Source of the DNA: Treponema bryantii
GTDB lineage: Bacteria; Spirochaetota; Spirochaetia; Treponematales; Treponemataceae
DNA length: 38,797 bases
Direction of reading: 5' to 3'
NCBI GenBank assembly: GCA_015061465.1
Contig: SUWN01000021.1
Span: 1-38,797, forward strand
Shown here piece after piece: positions 16,144-25,237 of this stretch. The notes beneath the pieces were generated by a model that had not been told where the DNA came from, searched no databases, and saw only the letters and a program-made list of their open reading frames with translations. Numbering within the stretch: the stretch's first letter is position 1; each line of letters begins with the position of its first letter. The position numbers and the translations under genes are program-made.

Positions 16144-18018
16144 ATGGGATCAACTTTTTCAGGAATTGAACTTGGTAAAAGAAGCATAATGGCAAACACA
16201 GACGCCATTACAACTGCTGGTCATAATATTTCTAATGCAAATACAGAAGGATATTCTAGACAAAGAGTTCAAATAAAAGAATTTTCTCCTTTGTATAATC
16301 CAGATTTAACTCGTCCAGAACGTCCTGGAATGATTGGACAAGGTGTAGATGTTCAAAGTATAAATCGTATTCGTGATGAACTTTTGGACAAAAGAATTGT
16401 TGCTCAATCAAATCAAGAAGGCTACTGGCAAACTCGAAGTGATTATTACATGATGTTAGAACAGATTTATAATGAACCTGATGATATTTCAATTCGTTCT
16501 AATATGGATAAATTTTGGGAAAGTTGGCAAGAATTGTCAATTCATCCAGAAAGCCAAGCTGCAAGACAAGCTGTTGTAACACGTGCAGAAACATTGACTG
16601 ATTCTATAAAACAACGTTGGGAAAGTTTAAAAGGAATTGGAGATTTAATTGACGGTGATATTGAAGCAACTGTAAGACAAGTAAATAGTTATTCAGAACA
16701 AATTGCAGATTTGAATGCACAAATTGTTCGTTCAAAAGCAATGGGAGATAATCCTAATGATTTACTTGATAGAAGAGATTTGCTTGTAGATAAACTTGCT
16801 GATTTAATTAATATAACTGCGGATTCACGTGATAGTGATGAATTTATGGTTCATGTGGACGGCAAGGTTCTTGTTCAAGGTGGAATTGCAAGAAAATTTG
16901 AATTGGCACCAAGAAATGATGATACAGGTTATTCAAAAATTATTTGGGAAGATACAGGTTCAGATGCAAGTTTCTCTGGTGGAAAATTAGGTGCTTTAGT
17001 TGAATTAAGAGATGTTGATGTTAGAAGTGAAATTCAACAACTTAATACAATGACAATGAATTTTGCTGATTTAGTAAACGATGTTCATAGAAATGCAGTT
17101 GGTGCGAACAAAGTAACTGGTTTGGATTTCTTTGTTCAACATCCTTTTGTAGAAAATGCAAACGGAAATTTTGATAGAAATAACGATGGAGAATTTGATA
17201 CATCATATATTTTTAGATTTACAGGAACAAATGCATTAGACAAAGAACAACAAGTTGGTTTGCAAGGGGTAATGACTCTATCTGGTCCAAGTGGAGATGT
17301 TCAAATTGAATATTTTCCAACTGATACAGTAGAAACTGTAATTGCTCGTATAAATGACAGTAATAGCGAAGTAAAAGCTTACTTAGATAGAAATAATCAT
17401 CTTGTATTAAAAGCTACAACTTCACAAGCAATGGAAAATCCAGATTTTGTAATTCGTCATGTTGAAGATTCTGGATATTTTCTTTCTGGTTATTCAGGAA
17501 TTTTGGCTGGAAATGGTGAAGAAAATGCTTATGATTTTGCGCAAGTAGATAGTGTAAATGCGTTGGTAGATGGCGCTCAATTTGCAGTTGCACCAGTTAT
17601 CAATCCTTCGGCTTATATTCAAGTAAATGATGAAATCAAAAATGATGTAATGTCTGTAGCAGCAGGATTTATTGATCCTTCTGGAAATGCAAATACAGGA
17701 GATGGACGTGCCGCTATTGAAATTGCTTCAATCAGAAATAGCAATGTAATGGTTGGAAGTATGAAAACTTTTGATGATTACTTTGCAGATACTGTTACAA
17801 ATGTCGGCCTAAAAGGAGAGCAGGCAGAAACTCAACTTTTGAGCCAGGCAACAATTATGGAAGATTTATTAAATTTAAGAGATTCTATAAGCGGTGTAAA
17901 TATTGATGAAGAATTGGCTGAAATAATGAAATTCCAACATGGATACAATGCAGCAGCAAGATTTATTACTGTTTGGGATAGTATGTTAGATACAATTATT
18001 AATAGACTTGGAGTTTAA
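16144..18018 (+). CDS. flgK: flagellar hook-associated protein 1 (FlgK)
   Basis: 624-aa hook-filament junction protein, exported through the flagellar apparatus. The N-terminal D0 helix and rod signature are clear (STFSGIELGKRSIMANTDAI, then GHNISNANTEGYSRQRV). A long helical D1 region with FWESWQELSIHPE follows, then a beta-rich central domain (about residues 330-520) exposed at the junction. The C-terminal D0 region ends EIMKFQHGYNAAARFITVWDSMLDTIINRLGV. Length is within the family range. GAAGGGGAAG precedes the ATG. It lies directly after flgN and 27 nt before flgL. Confidence 0.96.
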   Translation: MGSTFSGIELGKRSIMANTDAITTAGHNISNANTEGYSRQRVQIKEFSPLYNPDLTRPERPGMIGQGVDVQSINRIRDELLDKRIVAQSNQEGYWQTRSDYYMMLEQIYNEPDDISIRSNMDKFWESWQELSIHPESQAARQAVVTRAETLTDSIKQRWESLKGIGDLIDGDIEATVRQVNSYSEQIADLNAQIVRSKAMGDNPNDLLDRRDLLVDKLADLINITADSRDSDEFMVHVDGKVLVQGGIARKFELAPRNDDTGYSKIIWEDTGSDASFSGGKLGALVELRDVDVRSEIQQLNTMTMNFADLVNDVHRNAVGANKVTGLDFFVQHPFVENANGNFDRNNDGEFDTSYIFRFTGTNALDKEQQVGLQGVMTLSGPSGDVQIEYFPTDTVETVIARINDSNSEVKAYLDRNNHLVLKATTSQAMENPDFVIRHVEDSGYFLSGYSGILAGNGEENAYDFAQVDSVNALVDGAQFAVAPVINPSAYIQVNDEIKNDVMSVAAGFIDPSGNANTGDGRAAIEIASIRNSNVMVGSMKTFDDYFADTVTNVGLKGEQAETQLLSQATIMEDLLNLRDSISGVNIDEELAEIMKFQHGYNAAARFITVWDSMLDTIINRLGV

Positions 18019-18045
18019 TGATTTTTATAAATCTGGAGGAATAAG

Positions 18046-19290
18046 ATGCATAGAATTAGTTCACAAATGAATAACAATAATACTCAAAGCAATTTACGTC
18101 TTCAAGAAATGAGATTAAATAAGGCAAATAATCAAATTGGAAGCCAAAGAAAAATTCAGCAATTAAGAGACGACCCCCTCGCAGCTGGACATTTGGTTCG
18201 CTATCAGTCTTACTTAAATCGTGTAAATACTTTTGAAAAAAATGCTCTTACTCTTTCAGACGAATTTTCTGTAAGAGAAGGTTATATGACTGATTCTCTT
18301 GAAATTATGCAAAGAATTCGTGAACTTGCTGTAACTGGTGCAAACGGTGTTTATACACCAGATGATATGAAAAATATGGCAACAGAAGTAGATGAATTAT
18401 TAAAAGCTCTTGTTCAAAATGCCAACGCGGTAAGTGCAGATGGAAAATCAATTTTTGCTGGAACAAATACAACAGCGACTGCATTTGATGTTGAAATGGG
18501 AAATGTTGAAGGTTCTGGAATTCCTCTTATTCAAAATGTTCGATACAACGGAAATATTGACGTAAATAGTGTAGAAATTGATGAAAATAAATATTTGATA
18601 AATGATAACGCTGGAAATAAAACTTTCTGGGCAGAAAATCAACAACTTTTTGGAGCAAGAGATGCAAGTCAATGGCAAGCTTCTTCTGATAGTGTAATTA
18701 GTGTTGATGGTGTAAAAATCAATATTACACAAGGCGACAATATTTATGCTCTAGTTGCAAAAATCAATAATAGTAATGCTGCTGTAAAAGCAAGTGTTGA
18801 TCCAATTAGAAAAAGTTTAAATCTTGCTACAACAGATGCTCGTCAACTTTGGATTCAAGATGTAGAAGGAACTGCATTAAATGAATTAGGAATTGTTAAA
18901 GATTCATCTCAAAAACCTCCATATAATCTTGGAAATGGTGTAAGAGTTAGTGGGGGCTCTTTGTTTGATTCAGTTATTGCTTTTAGAAATGCATTGTTAA
19001 AAGGCGATAACGAAGCAATTGGAAGTAGAGTTTTAGGAAGTTTGGATCAAGGAATTAATTCTTTAGTAACAAGATTAGCAAAAAGCGGTGCTGAATATGA
19101 ACGTGCTCAATTAAATGCAAAACGTAGTTCAAAAGTCGCTTTAGATGTAACTCAAATGGTTAGTAGAGAAGGCGATTTAGATTTTACAAAAGCGATTACA
19201 GATATGAAAATGCTTGATTACACAAATCAGGCAACTTTAAGTCAGGCTGGAAAAATGTATTCAAGCACATTGCTTAATTACATGAAATAA
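18046..19290 (+). CDS. flgL: flagellar hook-associated protein 3 (FlgL)
   Basis: 414 aa. It forms the ring between FlgK and the first flagellin subunits. Flagellin-like terminal regions are visible: the N-terminus MHRISSQMNNNNTQSNLRLQ with the DDPLAAG stretch near residue 43 and [15 protein letters not shown] near residue 86; the C-terminus ends ITDMKMLDYTNQATLSQAGKMYSSTLLNYMK. The middle (about 140-310) is variable and beta-rich. GGAGG precedes the ATG at 18046. It is co-transcribed with flgK upstream and fliW downstream (20-nt gap). Confidence 0.95.
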   Translation: MHRISSQMNNNNTQSNLRLQEMRLNKANNQIGSQRKIQQLRDDPLAAGHLVRYQSYLNRVNTFEKNALTLSDEFSVREGYMTDSLEIMQRIRELAVTGANGVYTPDDMKNMATEVDELLKALVQNANAVSADGKSIFAGTNTTATAFDVEMGNVEGSGIPLIQNVRYNGNIDVNSVEIDENKYLINDNAGNKTFWAENQQLFGARDASQWQASSDSVISVDGVKINITQGDNIYALVAKINNSNAAVKASVDPIRKSLNLATTDARQLWIQDVEGTALNELGIVKDSSQKPPYNLGNGVRVSGGSLFDSVIAFRNALLKGDNEAIGSRVLGSLDQGINSLVTRLAKSGAEYERAQLNAKRSSKVALDVTQMVSREGDLDFTKAITDMKMLDYTNQATLSQAGKMYSSTLLNYMK

Positions 19291-19310
19291 TAATTAAGTG
19301 AGAGGAAAAA

Positions 19311-19754
19311 ATGGAAGTTTTAACAAAAACAAATGGTGTTGTTCAAGTTCAAGATGATAAAATCCTTACTTTTGAAGAAGGTTTATTTGGATTTGAAGAT
19401 TATAAAAAATTTGCTCTAATTGATTCTGAATATGAACCATTTATCTGGTTGCAATCTATTGAAAATCAAAATCTTGCTTTTTTGATTATTGATCCATTTT
19501 TAGTTTGTTCCTCATACGAAGCTGACATTGATGATTCATCTTTAGCAAAAATCGGTGTTACAAAACCAGAAGATGTTGTAATTATGACAATTGTAACTGT
19601 TCCTCAAGATGGTTCTGCAATTACAGCAAATTTTCAAGGACCATTGGTAATCAATAAACAAAATAAAAAATGTCTTCAAGTGATTTTAACTGATAACAGA
19701 TGGACAACAAAAGTTGATATTGTGCAAACTTTGAATAATAAAGAGGTTTGCTAA
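19311..19754 (+). CDS. fliW: flagellar assembly factor FliW
   Basis: 147-aa cytoplasmic protein. FliW binds either flagellin or CsrA: when flagellin is exported, freed FliW sequesters CsrA and relieves repression of flagellin translation (established in Bacillus subtilis and Campylobacter). Seen: the FliW opening [20 protein letters not shown], the [20 protein letters not shown] strand pair, and [13 protein letters not shown]. Length is typical. GAGAGGAA precedes the ATG. Its TAA overlaps the csrA ATG by one base, so the two partners are made together. Confidence 0.95.
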   Translation: MEVLTKTNGVVQVQDDKILTFEEGLFGFEDYKKFALIDSEYEPFIWLQSIENQNLAFLIIDPFLVCSSYEADIDDSSLAKIGVTKPEDVVIMTIVTVPQDGSAITANFQGPLVINKQNKKCLQVILTDNRWTTKVDIVQTLNNKEVC

Positions 19755-20008
19755 TGTTAATACTTTCTAGAAAAATTGATGAAAAAATCAAAATAGGTGA
19801 TGATATTACAATCACTTTAATTGATGTTCACGGCGATCAAGTAAAAATTGGTGTTGAAGCGCCAAAAAATATTAAAGTATTTAGACAAGAAGTTTTTGAT
19901 GCAATCCAATCTGAAAATAAAGCCGCTGTTGTTAGTTCAGATTCAAAACAAGGTGCAAAATCAGCTATAGATGCTGTAAGTGCATTATCTAAACTTTTGA
20001 AAAAATAA
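19754..20008 (+). CDS. csrA: carbon storage regulator CsrA
   Basis: 84-aa RNA-binding dimer that recognises GGA in hairpin loops and blocks or alters translation. The start is placed at ATG 19754, giving the canonical MLILSRK; a TTG six bases upstream would add two residues but lacks a proper site, whereas GAGG lies correctly spaced before the ATG. Seen: Arg6 region LSRKIDEKI, the strand [10 protein letters not shown], and [12 protein letters not shown] with the Arg equivalent to Arg44 that contacts RNA. The C-terminal extension of about 20 residues is Ser/Ala/Lys-rich, longer than in E. coli. Its stop touches the stop of convergent tsaB. Likely targets are the flagellin leaders at 26640-27935. 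Confidence 0.95.
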   Translation: MLILSRKIDEKIKIGDDITITLIDVHGDQVKIGVEAPKNIKVFRQEVFDAIQSENKAAVVSSDSKQGAKSAIDAVSALSKLLKK

Positions 20009-20680
20009 TTATTGATTTAATTTTACTTCGGCTTCACTTGCTCTTAAATAAATGGGACCGTCATAATCGTTTAATGGTGGAATCCCATTTTTTATTTTTT
20101 CTTCTGCAATCATAAAAAGTGATTCTGTTGTTACGCAATTTGTATTTAATGTATGAGTTTTTACACTTTGTAAATTGCTTTTTATAATTTCCTGCAAAGT
20201 TTTGCAATCCGGTCCACAAATAAATATTTCTTTGAAATTAGAAAGTTTTTCTAAAATAAAAGGAATTTCGTAATCCCCATCTTCCAAAATTAAAGAATTA
20301 TTTTGTGAAATATTTAAATAAAAACGTTCTTTTTTTGCATCGATACAAGAAACAAGTGCAAAATCTAAATCCTTAAAAGGGTAAGTGTATGTTTCTAATG
20401 ATGAAATTCCATAAACTGGAATATTATAAGCAAGATTTATTGATTTTACAGCAGAAATTGCAAGTCTTAAACCAGTAAAACTTCCCGGTCCATTTGTTAA
20501 AACTGTATAATCCAATTCTGCTGGGGAAAGTTCAAGTTTTTCTAAAACATAATCGATTGTAGGAACAAGACTTTCTGATTGTTTCATCCCGATGTCTAAA
20601 ATAACTGCGACAATTTTTTCGTCTTTTTTTGCAGAAATTGTTAATCTACTAACTGCACAATCTATTGCTAAAGCGTTCAT
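20009..20680 (-). CDS. tsaB: tRNA threonylcarbamoyladenosine biosynthesis protein TsaB
   Basis: 223-aa ASKHA-fold protein that partners TsaD and TsaE to add threonylcarbamoyl to A37 of ANN-reading tRNAs. Seen: the opening ALAIDCAVSRLTIS, and the family hallmark TNGPGSFTGLRLAISAVKSI near residue 62. It lacks the metal-binding histidines of TsaD, as TsaB does. It follows tsaE (14 nt). tsaD is not in the window. It is the last gene of the fliD-tsaB run and its stop abuts csrA with no terminator between. Confidence 0.94.
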   Translation of the reverse strand: MNALAIDCAVSRLTISAKKDEKIVAVILDIGMKQSESLVPTIDYVLEKLELSPAELDYTVLTNGPGSFTGLRLAISAVKSINLAYNIPVYGISSLETYTYPFKDLDFALVSCIDAKKERFYLNISQNNSLILEDGDYEIPFILEKLSNFKEIFICGPDCKTLQEIIKSNLQSVKTHTLNTNCVTTESLFMIAEEKIKNGIPPLNDYDGPIYLRASEAEVKLNQ

Positions 20681-20694
20681 TTTTCCCTCGTAAA

Positions 20695-21132
20695 TTATTT
20701 TGAAATATCATCATATGGCCAGTTTTCTATTGTAATTGTTCTTGAACCATCTGCTTCTGGTGTTAATTTTAGAATGATTGTTTTTTTAGGTAATTCGTTC
20801 ATGATTTTTTCGCTCCATTCAATTATGCTCACACCATCGCCGTAAATCATGTCGTCTGTTCCTAAATTTACAAAATCTTCTTCACCATCTAATCTGTAAA
20901 CATCCATATGATACAAAGGCATTGTTCCGTAATATTCGCTGATTAAACAAAATGTTGGACTTGTAATTGGATCTGAAATATTTAATGCTTGGGCAATTCC
21001 TTTTGTAATTGTTGTTTTTCCGGCTGCTAATGTTCCTTGCATGGCAATAACATCGCCTTTTTTTAATAATGAGCCGATTTTTTTTCCTAATTCGATTGTT
21101 TCTTCTGCTGAATTTGATTTTAGAATTAACAA
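20695..21132 (-). CDS. tsaE: tRNA threonylcarbamoyladenosine biosynthesis ATPase TsaE
   Basis: 145-aa P-loop ATPase that drives turnover of the TsaB-TsaD complex. Seen: Walker A GTLAAGKTTITKGIAQAL, the switch region SPTFCLISEY, HMDVYRLDG near residue 77, and SIIEWSEKI. Length is typical. The start is TTG at 21132, preceded by AAGGA with an 8-nt spacer; it overlaps the end of the small upstream gene by 7 nt. tsaE-tsaB adjacency is common in bacteria. Confidence 0.94.
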   Translation of the reverse strand: MLILKSNSAEETIELGKKIGSLLKKGDVIAMQGTLAAGKTTITKGIAQALNISDPITSPTFCLISEYYGTMPLYHMDVYRLDGEEDFVNLGTDDMIYGDGVSIIEWSEKIMNELPKKTIILKLTPEADGSRTITIENWPYDDISK

Positions 21133-21404
21133 GGTAAAGTTCCTTTTGAATCACTTAAAATAATATATTCAATTAGTGCTTTTTTTACAGGAAGTAATGG
21201 ATAATTTACACTTGATAGAAGTGATAAATCAACCGTTTTTTCACCAAAAGGACTCATTTCTATACTAAAAGAAATTTTTGCTCTTTCTACACTTGTGGGT
21301 AATTCCAAAACGGCTTCGCCTTCGTATTTTCTTAAGTAAAAAATGTGACCTTCTTCTCGCTGTAAATTAACTATGTCAACAATCTTCATATTGTAGTAAA
21401 ACAC
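21126..21404 (-). CDS. small protein of unknown function upstream of tsaE
   Basis: 92 aa from a GTG at 21404, or 87 aa from an in-frame ATG at 21389 (MKIVDIVNLQ). The AAGG at 21405-21408 lies too close to the GTG and rather far from the ATG, so the start is unsettled. The protein appears beta-rich (HIFYLRKYEGEAVLEL, AKISFSIEMSPFGEKTVDLSL) and ends with a hydrophobic helix or strand. No family recognised. It overlaps tsaE by 7 nt and follows the PilZ gene by 32 nt. Tight packing argues that it is real. Confidence 0.65.
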   Translation of the reverse strand: MFYYNMKIVDIVNLQREEGHIFYLRKYEGEAVLELPTSVERAKISFSIEMSPFGEKTVDLSLLSSVNYPLLPVKKALIEYIILSDSKGTLPC

Positions 21405-21436
21405 CTTAATTAGTTTATATTAGCAACTATTATATA

Positions 21437-22510
21437 TTATTTTTGGAAATTGTAAACGTAAGAAAGAATTAAATTTTTTGTTTTAATGGACAAATTGATA
21501 AACTGAATATGTAAAGCAAATGTTTTGTCCGTAAATCTTCTTGTATGTTTAATAATTCCTATAATTTGTTCATCTGTTTGTAAAAACGGAAGATGAATTA
21601 AAATATTTTGATTTTCTTTAATTGCTAAGTTTGTTTTTATACAACAACCACCTTCTGAAATATTTAATAAAATTCCTTCGTTTGGTTTTTCAGAAACAGA
21701 AAAAATATTGTTTTTTTCATCCGTTAGTTTTGCGTAATAAAAATCACATTTTTCTTCGGTGTTTTTGCGTTTTGATGTTCTTTGTGCTTTTTGAGTAAAA
21801 TCTTGTGGGTGAGATGTTATCAAAGTGAATTTTTCGTCTTCTGTTTTTTCATAATTTATTACACGTGTCGAAAAATAATACGTTAATCCAGATGAACTTT
21901 TAAAAATAAAATATAATTTATCTAAAACTTTTGGTTTGTTTTCGTCAGAATAAAAACTTTGTGGAATTTCAAAAATTAAGAAATTTTCTGAATTTTTGAT
22001 TAAAACAAATGGATGAACATCTTTTTTTTCAGAAACATAATTAATCACTGTAGAAACAGGAATTTGGTGAGAAGAATTTATTTTTGCTTTGTTTGAATTA
22101 ATTTGTTCAATTTTAAATATCAAACTGAAAAGTGCGTAAATTTTTTTGTCGTTTCTTTCTAAAGAAAGTTTTTTATAAAATTCGTTGAAAATTTCATTTA
22201 ATCTAACATCATCTTTTATAGAATAAATTAAATTTTCATTTTTCAGATTTTTTGCAATATAAGTAAAAACTTTTCTTTGGTCTTTTGAAAAGTTATGTTT
22301 TGAACAAAATATACTAATTTCTTTTGTTGATGGACGTTTTTTCTTCTTTTTTTCAAGATATTCAGGAGTTTCTTTATATTTTGAAAATTTTAAGAAAATG
22401 AACCAAACAAGAACAATTACAGCAAGAATAAAAATAATCAAAAGAAAATATTTTACGAATGGGAAAAACTCTCTTGCTATAATTGGACTTCCTGTTGGTT
22501 TTTGGTTCAT
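21437..22510 (-). CDS. membrane-anchored PilZ-domain protein (cyclic-di-GMP receptor)
   Basis: 357 aa. One transmembrane helix (about residues 20-41) is followed by a Lys-rich stop-transfer stretch, a helical/beta middle region, and a C-terminal PilZ domain (about 240-350). Both cyclic-di-GMP contacts are visible: RxxxR as Arg244 and Arg248 (QRTSKRKN), and NxSxxG as Asn283, Ser285 and Gly288 (LNISEGG). Lying between the post-fliD gene and tsaE inside a flagellar operon, it may act as a membrane-tethered motility brake, as YcgR does at the motor in enteric bacteria and as PilZ proteins do in Borrelia and Treponema; the mechanism here is inference. No strong Shine-Dalgarno is seen before the ATG. 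Confidence 0.88.
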   Translation of the reverse strand: MNQKPTGSPIIAREFFPFVKYFLLIIFILAVIVLVWFIFLKFSKYKETPEYLEKKKKKRPSTKEISIFCSKHNFSKDQRKVFTYIAKNLKNENLIYSIKDDVRLNEIFNEFYKKLSLERNDKKIYALFSLIFKIEQINSNKAKINSSHQIPVSTVINYVSEKKDVHPFVLIKNSENFLIFEIPQSFYSDENKPKVLDKLYFIFKSSSGLTYYFSTRVINYEKTEDEKFTLITSHPQDFTQKAQRTSKRKNTEEKCDFYYAKLTDEKNNIFSVSEKPNEGILLNISEGGCCIKTNLAIKENQNILIHLPFLQTDEQIIGIIKHTRRFTDKTFALHIQFINLSIKTKNLILSYVYNFQK

Positions 22511-22547
22511 ACTTATAAATTAAAAATTTTAATCAAATAAAACAATA

Positions 22548-23141
22548 TTAAAATTGTTTTAAAGCCTCCGAAATTGATTTTAATCTTGGACAAATTTCAT
22601 ATTCAGATAAATCGCCAATTAAAACTGTGTCGTTATTTTTCATAGCGTCTTCAAAATCATGCAAAATTGGTGAAAAATCTTCAAAGAAATCCTTAAAATT
22701 CATTCCATTTATATTTGAATTTGTAAATGTGTCTGGGAATAAAGAGGCAAGTGCTGCTAAATGACAAAATCTATCGATGTTATCTGCAAGATTTTTAATT
22801 GATTCAACTGCGTTCAAAGTGTTTCCATTTTGGAATTCAGTTGGAATTTGTTCCATTTTGATTGATAATTCGTCAAATAAAATGGCAAGTTGTGCAAAAG
22901 AATCTTTTATTGATTGTCTTGTTACAACTGTAAATTCAAATTTTGTATTTGATTCAAGAGGATTATTATAAATTTCGTCAAAAAGTTCTGCTGTAATTAT
23001 TTTATCGTCAATTGAAATTCCGATAACCGCTGCATTGTTTTCTTCACAAGTTAATTCAAATGAATGTAAAACGTCACCGATTGTTTTTTCATTTTCTAAT
23101 TGAACACTTGTTTCGTCGCCATTGATGTAAAAACTTATCAT
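22548..23141 (-). CDS. unknown protein in the fliS/fliT position after fliD
   Basis: 197 aa from ATG 23141. An upstream in-frame TTG exists, but AGGAG is spaced for the ATG and overlaps the fliD stop (TAGGAG). Residues about 1-75 look like a small alpha/beta domain with a ubiquitin-like strand order (ISFYINGDE, KTIGDVLHSFE, KFEFTVVTR). Residues about 80-197 are helical and acidic (SFAQLAILFDELSIKMEQI, ESIKNLADNIDRFCHLAAL). No family recognised. Genes after fliD usually encode the flagellin chaperone FliS and the FliD chaperone FliT; the helical half would suit such a role, which is inference only. Confidence 0.75.
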   Translation of the reverse strand: MISFYINGDETSVQLENEKTIGDVLHSFELTCEENNAAVIGISIDDKIITAELFDEIYNNPLESNTKFEFTVVTRQSIKDSFAQLAILFDELSIKMEQIPTEFQNGNTLNAVESIKNLADNIDRFCHLAALASLFPDTFTNSNINGMNFKDFFEDFSPILHDFEDAMKNNDTVLIGDLSEYEICPRLKSISEALKQF

Positions 23142-23150
23142 AATCAACTC

Positions 23151-25211
23151 CTATTTTCTATTGTTACTATTTTGATTAACAAAATTTTGAATTGTACTTT
23201 GTTGAGATTCCAAACTGTTCAACGAACCTTCCATTTGACTGTATTTGGAACGTAGTTCAGCTTCTTTATCGTCCATTTGTTCTTCTAATCTTGCAATGCG
23301 TGCTTCTGAACTTTTGATTTTTGAATCTAAAGTTGATGTTTTTAATGCAAGAATTCCACCTGTTTGCGTATAAGCTGAAATCTGTTTATCTAATTTGTAC
23401 GCAATTCCAGAATCGATTATTAAATCACCGTCAGAATCGTATCCAAACATTGCTTTTATATCGTCTAGATTTTTTTCCAACGCTGAATCTAATTTTTTTT
23501 CGTCTATTTCTAAATATCCGCGTAATTTACTTTGAGAATATGAACCTGAAAATCCTGCCGCATTTGTTGCAATTCCAATTTGTGAAAGCATTGTAATTGT
23601 TGCTTCATCAGAAAAACTGTATCCTGCAGAAAGAATTGATTGCATATTGCTTTTTATACTTGTTAAAGAAAAATCTGTTTGGAACATTCCTAATTGTTCG
23701 TGGCTTTTTTCTTTTTCTTCATCTGTAAAATAATCAAGCTCTTCAATAATTTCTGGTTTTGTTTGAGAAAGAATATTAATTTTTGCAACAGTTTGATTAT
23801 ATTTACCAACAAATTGAATTAAAGCATCTTTTGACGCTTCTGTGTCAGCTTTTACTTCAAGAGTTGCGGTTTTTTCAGTTTTATCTTTTACGTTTAATGT
23901 AATTTCTGGAATAACATCATCAATTGTATTTGATGGACGTATGATTGTAATTCCTTCGTATTTTATAATTGCGTCATTTGCTTCAGAAACAGGATGATTT
24001 GGCTTGAAACCTAAAGATTGAGCCGAATCGTATGTTGAAAAGGATGAAACTTCAAGTTTATAAGCTGTATTTGGATTTTTTATAGCAATTGATTTTATTC
24101 CTGGGTATTCGGATAAATCCAAATCAAATGAAGTTTCGTTATCTTTTAAAATATTTGGCGTAAAAATTAATTTTTCTGTTCCGTCTTCCATTACTGCATA
24201 AATAAGCTCAGAAGATTTTATTGGTTCAACTGGAGGAAGTGGATTTGTATTTACAGGAACAAGCGTTTGTGAAGGCGCATTATTTACAACAATTCCTCCA
24301 AATTCTGCAAATCCAGAATCAGGAATAATTGGATTGTTATCTTTTTTATTTAATTCAGGCGTAATATCATCAACTGGAATTGCACGAACTTCAAAAGTAA
24401 TGTGATAATTTGAATTATTTTTTATATTATCTGGGATATTTGTTAAAAATGCCGAACGTGGCTCAAGTTTTATAAAATCACCGTCCAATTTAGTTCTAGA
24501 AAGAGACAATTCAGGCATTCGAGTATTGCTTTTTCTAACATCAGGTAAAGATTTAAGTTCAGCAAGTGTATTTCCAAAAGATGTTGATTCTTTTTTTATT
24601 GGCGAAATCATCCCAGAACTTTCTGCAAAGAATTTTGCATCATTTTCAAAAACTAATTTATTTTCTTTGCCTGTTTTTAGTGATTCTATTAAAAGTGTTT
24701 TTTTTCCGGCAGTTGCGCCAATTACCATTGAATTAATTACGCCATTGCCTCGTTTGTTTATTGCATCAGAAAAGTTTTTTAGAGTTCCACCTTTCCAATT
24801 TATAGTAATTTGTTTTTCGCCAACTTTATATGTAAAAATCCCTGCAGGAACTTTATAATCTGATGGTAATTCGTTTGTCAAAAATCTATCTGATGAAGCT
24901 GGCTGAATAACATCAATTTTAAATGATTGTAAAGATGCACTTCTTGTTGCTTCGGCTGTAATTGCATTTTCATCAGTTGAAGTTGTAAGTTTGTTGTTAA
25001 AAGGATTTTCAAAAGAATAAAGAGATTTTGTAGTATCTCTTAAAGAGGTGAGTGAAGTATTAATTTCGCGCCAAGCGTCTTTTTGTGCCTTATACTCATC
25101 AAGCTGATTCTGCTCCCTTGTAAGTGGAATCCGCTCGATTTGCATAAGTTTTTCTACAGTTGCAGACGTATTATATTTGTCTGTAACGCCTGGTATATTA
25201 AGTCCAGCCAT
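23151..25211 (-). CDS. fliD: flagellar filament capping protein FliD
   Basis: 686 aa. FliD caps the growing filament and folds incoming flagellin. Seen: an N-terminal FliD_N region (LNIPGVTDKYNTSATVEKLM, then PLTREQNQLDEYKAQKDAWR), a large beta-rich exposed middle (about residues 130-440), and a C-terminal FliD_C region with coiled coil (KIKSSEARIARLEEQMDDKE ... SQMEGSLNSLESQQSTIQNF). It is longer than the 450-550 aa common elsewhere, the extra length lying in the middle domains. In spirochaetes the filament lies in the periplasm, so the cap acts there. Downstream of flaG by 26 nt. No strong Shine-Dalgarno is obvious before the ATG. Confidence 0.94.
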   Translation of the reverse strand: MAGLNIPGVTDKYNTSATVEKLMQIERIPLTREQNQLDEYKAQKDAWREINTSLTSLRDTTKSLYSFENPFNNKLTTSTDENAITAEATRSASLQSFKIDVIQPASSDRFLTNELPSDYKVPAGIFTYKVGEKQITINWKGGTLKNFSDAINKRGNGVINSMVIGATAGKKTLLIESLKTGKENKLVFENDAKFFAESSGMISPIKKESTSFGNTLAELKSLPDVRKSNTRMPELSLSRTKLDGDFIKLEPRSAFLTNIPDNIKNNSNYHITFEVRAIPVDDITPELNKKDNNPIIPDSGFAEFGGIVVNNAPSQTLVPVNTNPLPPVEPIKSSELIYAVMEDGTEKLIFTPNILKDNETSFDLDLSEYPGIKSIAIKNPNTAYKLEVSSFSTYDSAQSLGFKPNHPVSEANDAIIKYEGITIIRPSNTIDDVIPEITLNVKDKTEKTATLEVKADTEASKDALIQFVGKYNQTVAKINILSQTKPEIIEELDYFTDEEKEKSHEQLGMFQTDFSLTSIKSNMQSILSAGYSFSDEATITMLSQIGIATNAAGFSGSYSQSKLRGYLEIDEKKLDSALEKNLDDIKAMFGYDSDGDLIIDSGIAYKLDKQISAYTQTGGILALKTSTLDSKIKSSEARIARLEEQMDDKEAELRSKYSQMEGSLNSLESQQSTIQNFVNQNSNNRK

Positions 25212-25237
25212 ATTCTAACAATAAAAGTAAAAAAAAA

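Noticed and set aside
19748..19753. TTG start for csrA giving MLMLILSRK
   Set aside because: GAGG is correctly spaced for the ATG at 19754, and CsrA proteins begin with MLILSRK.
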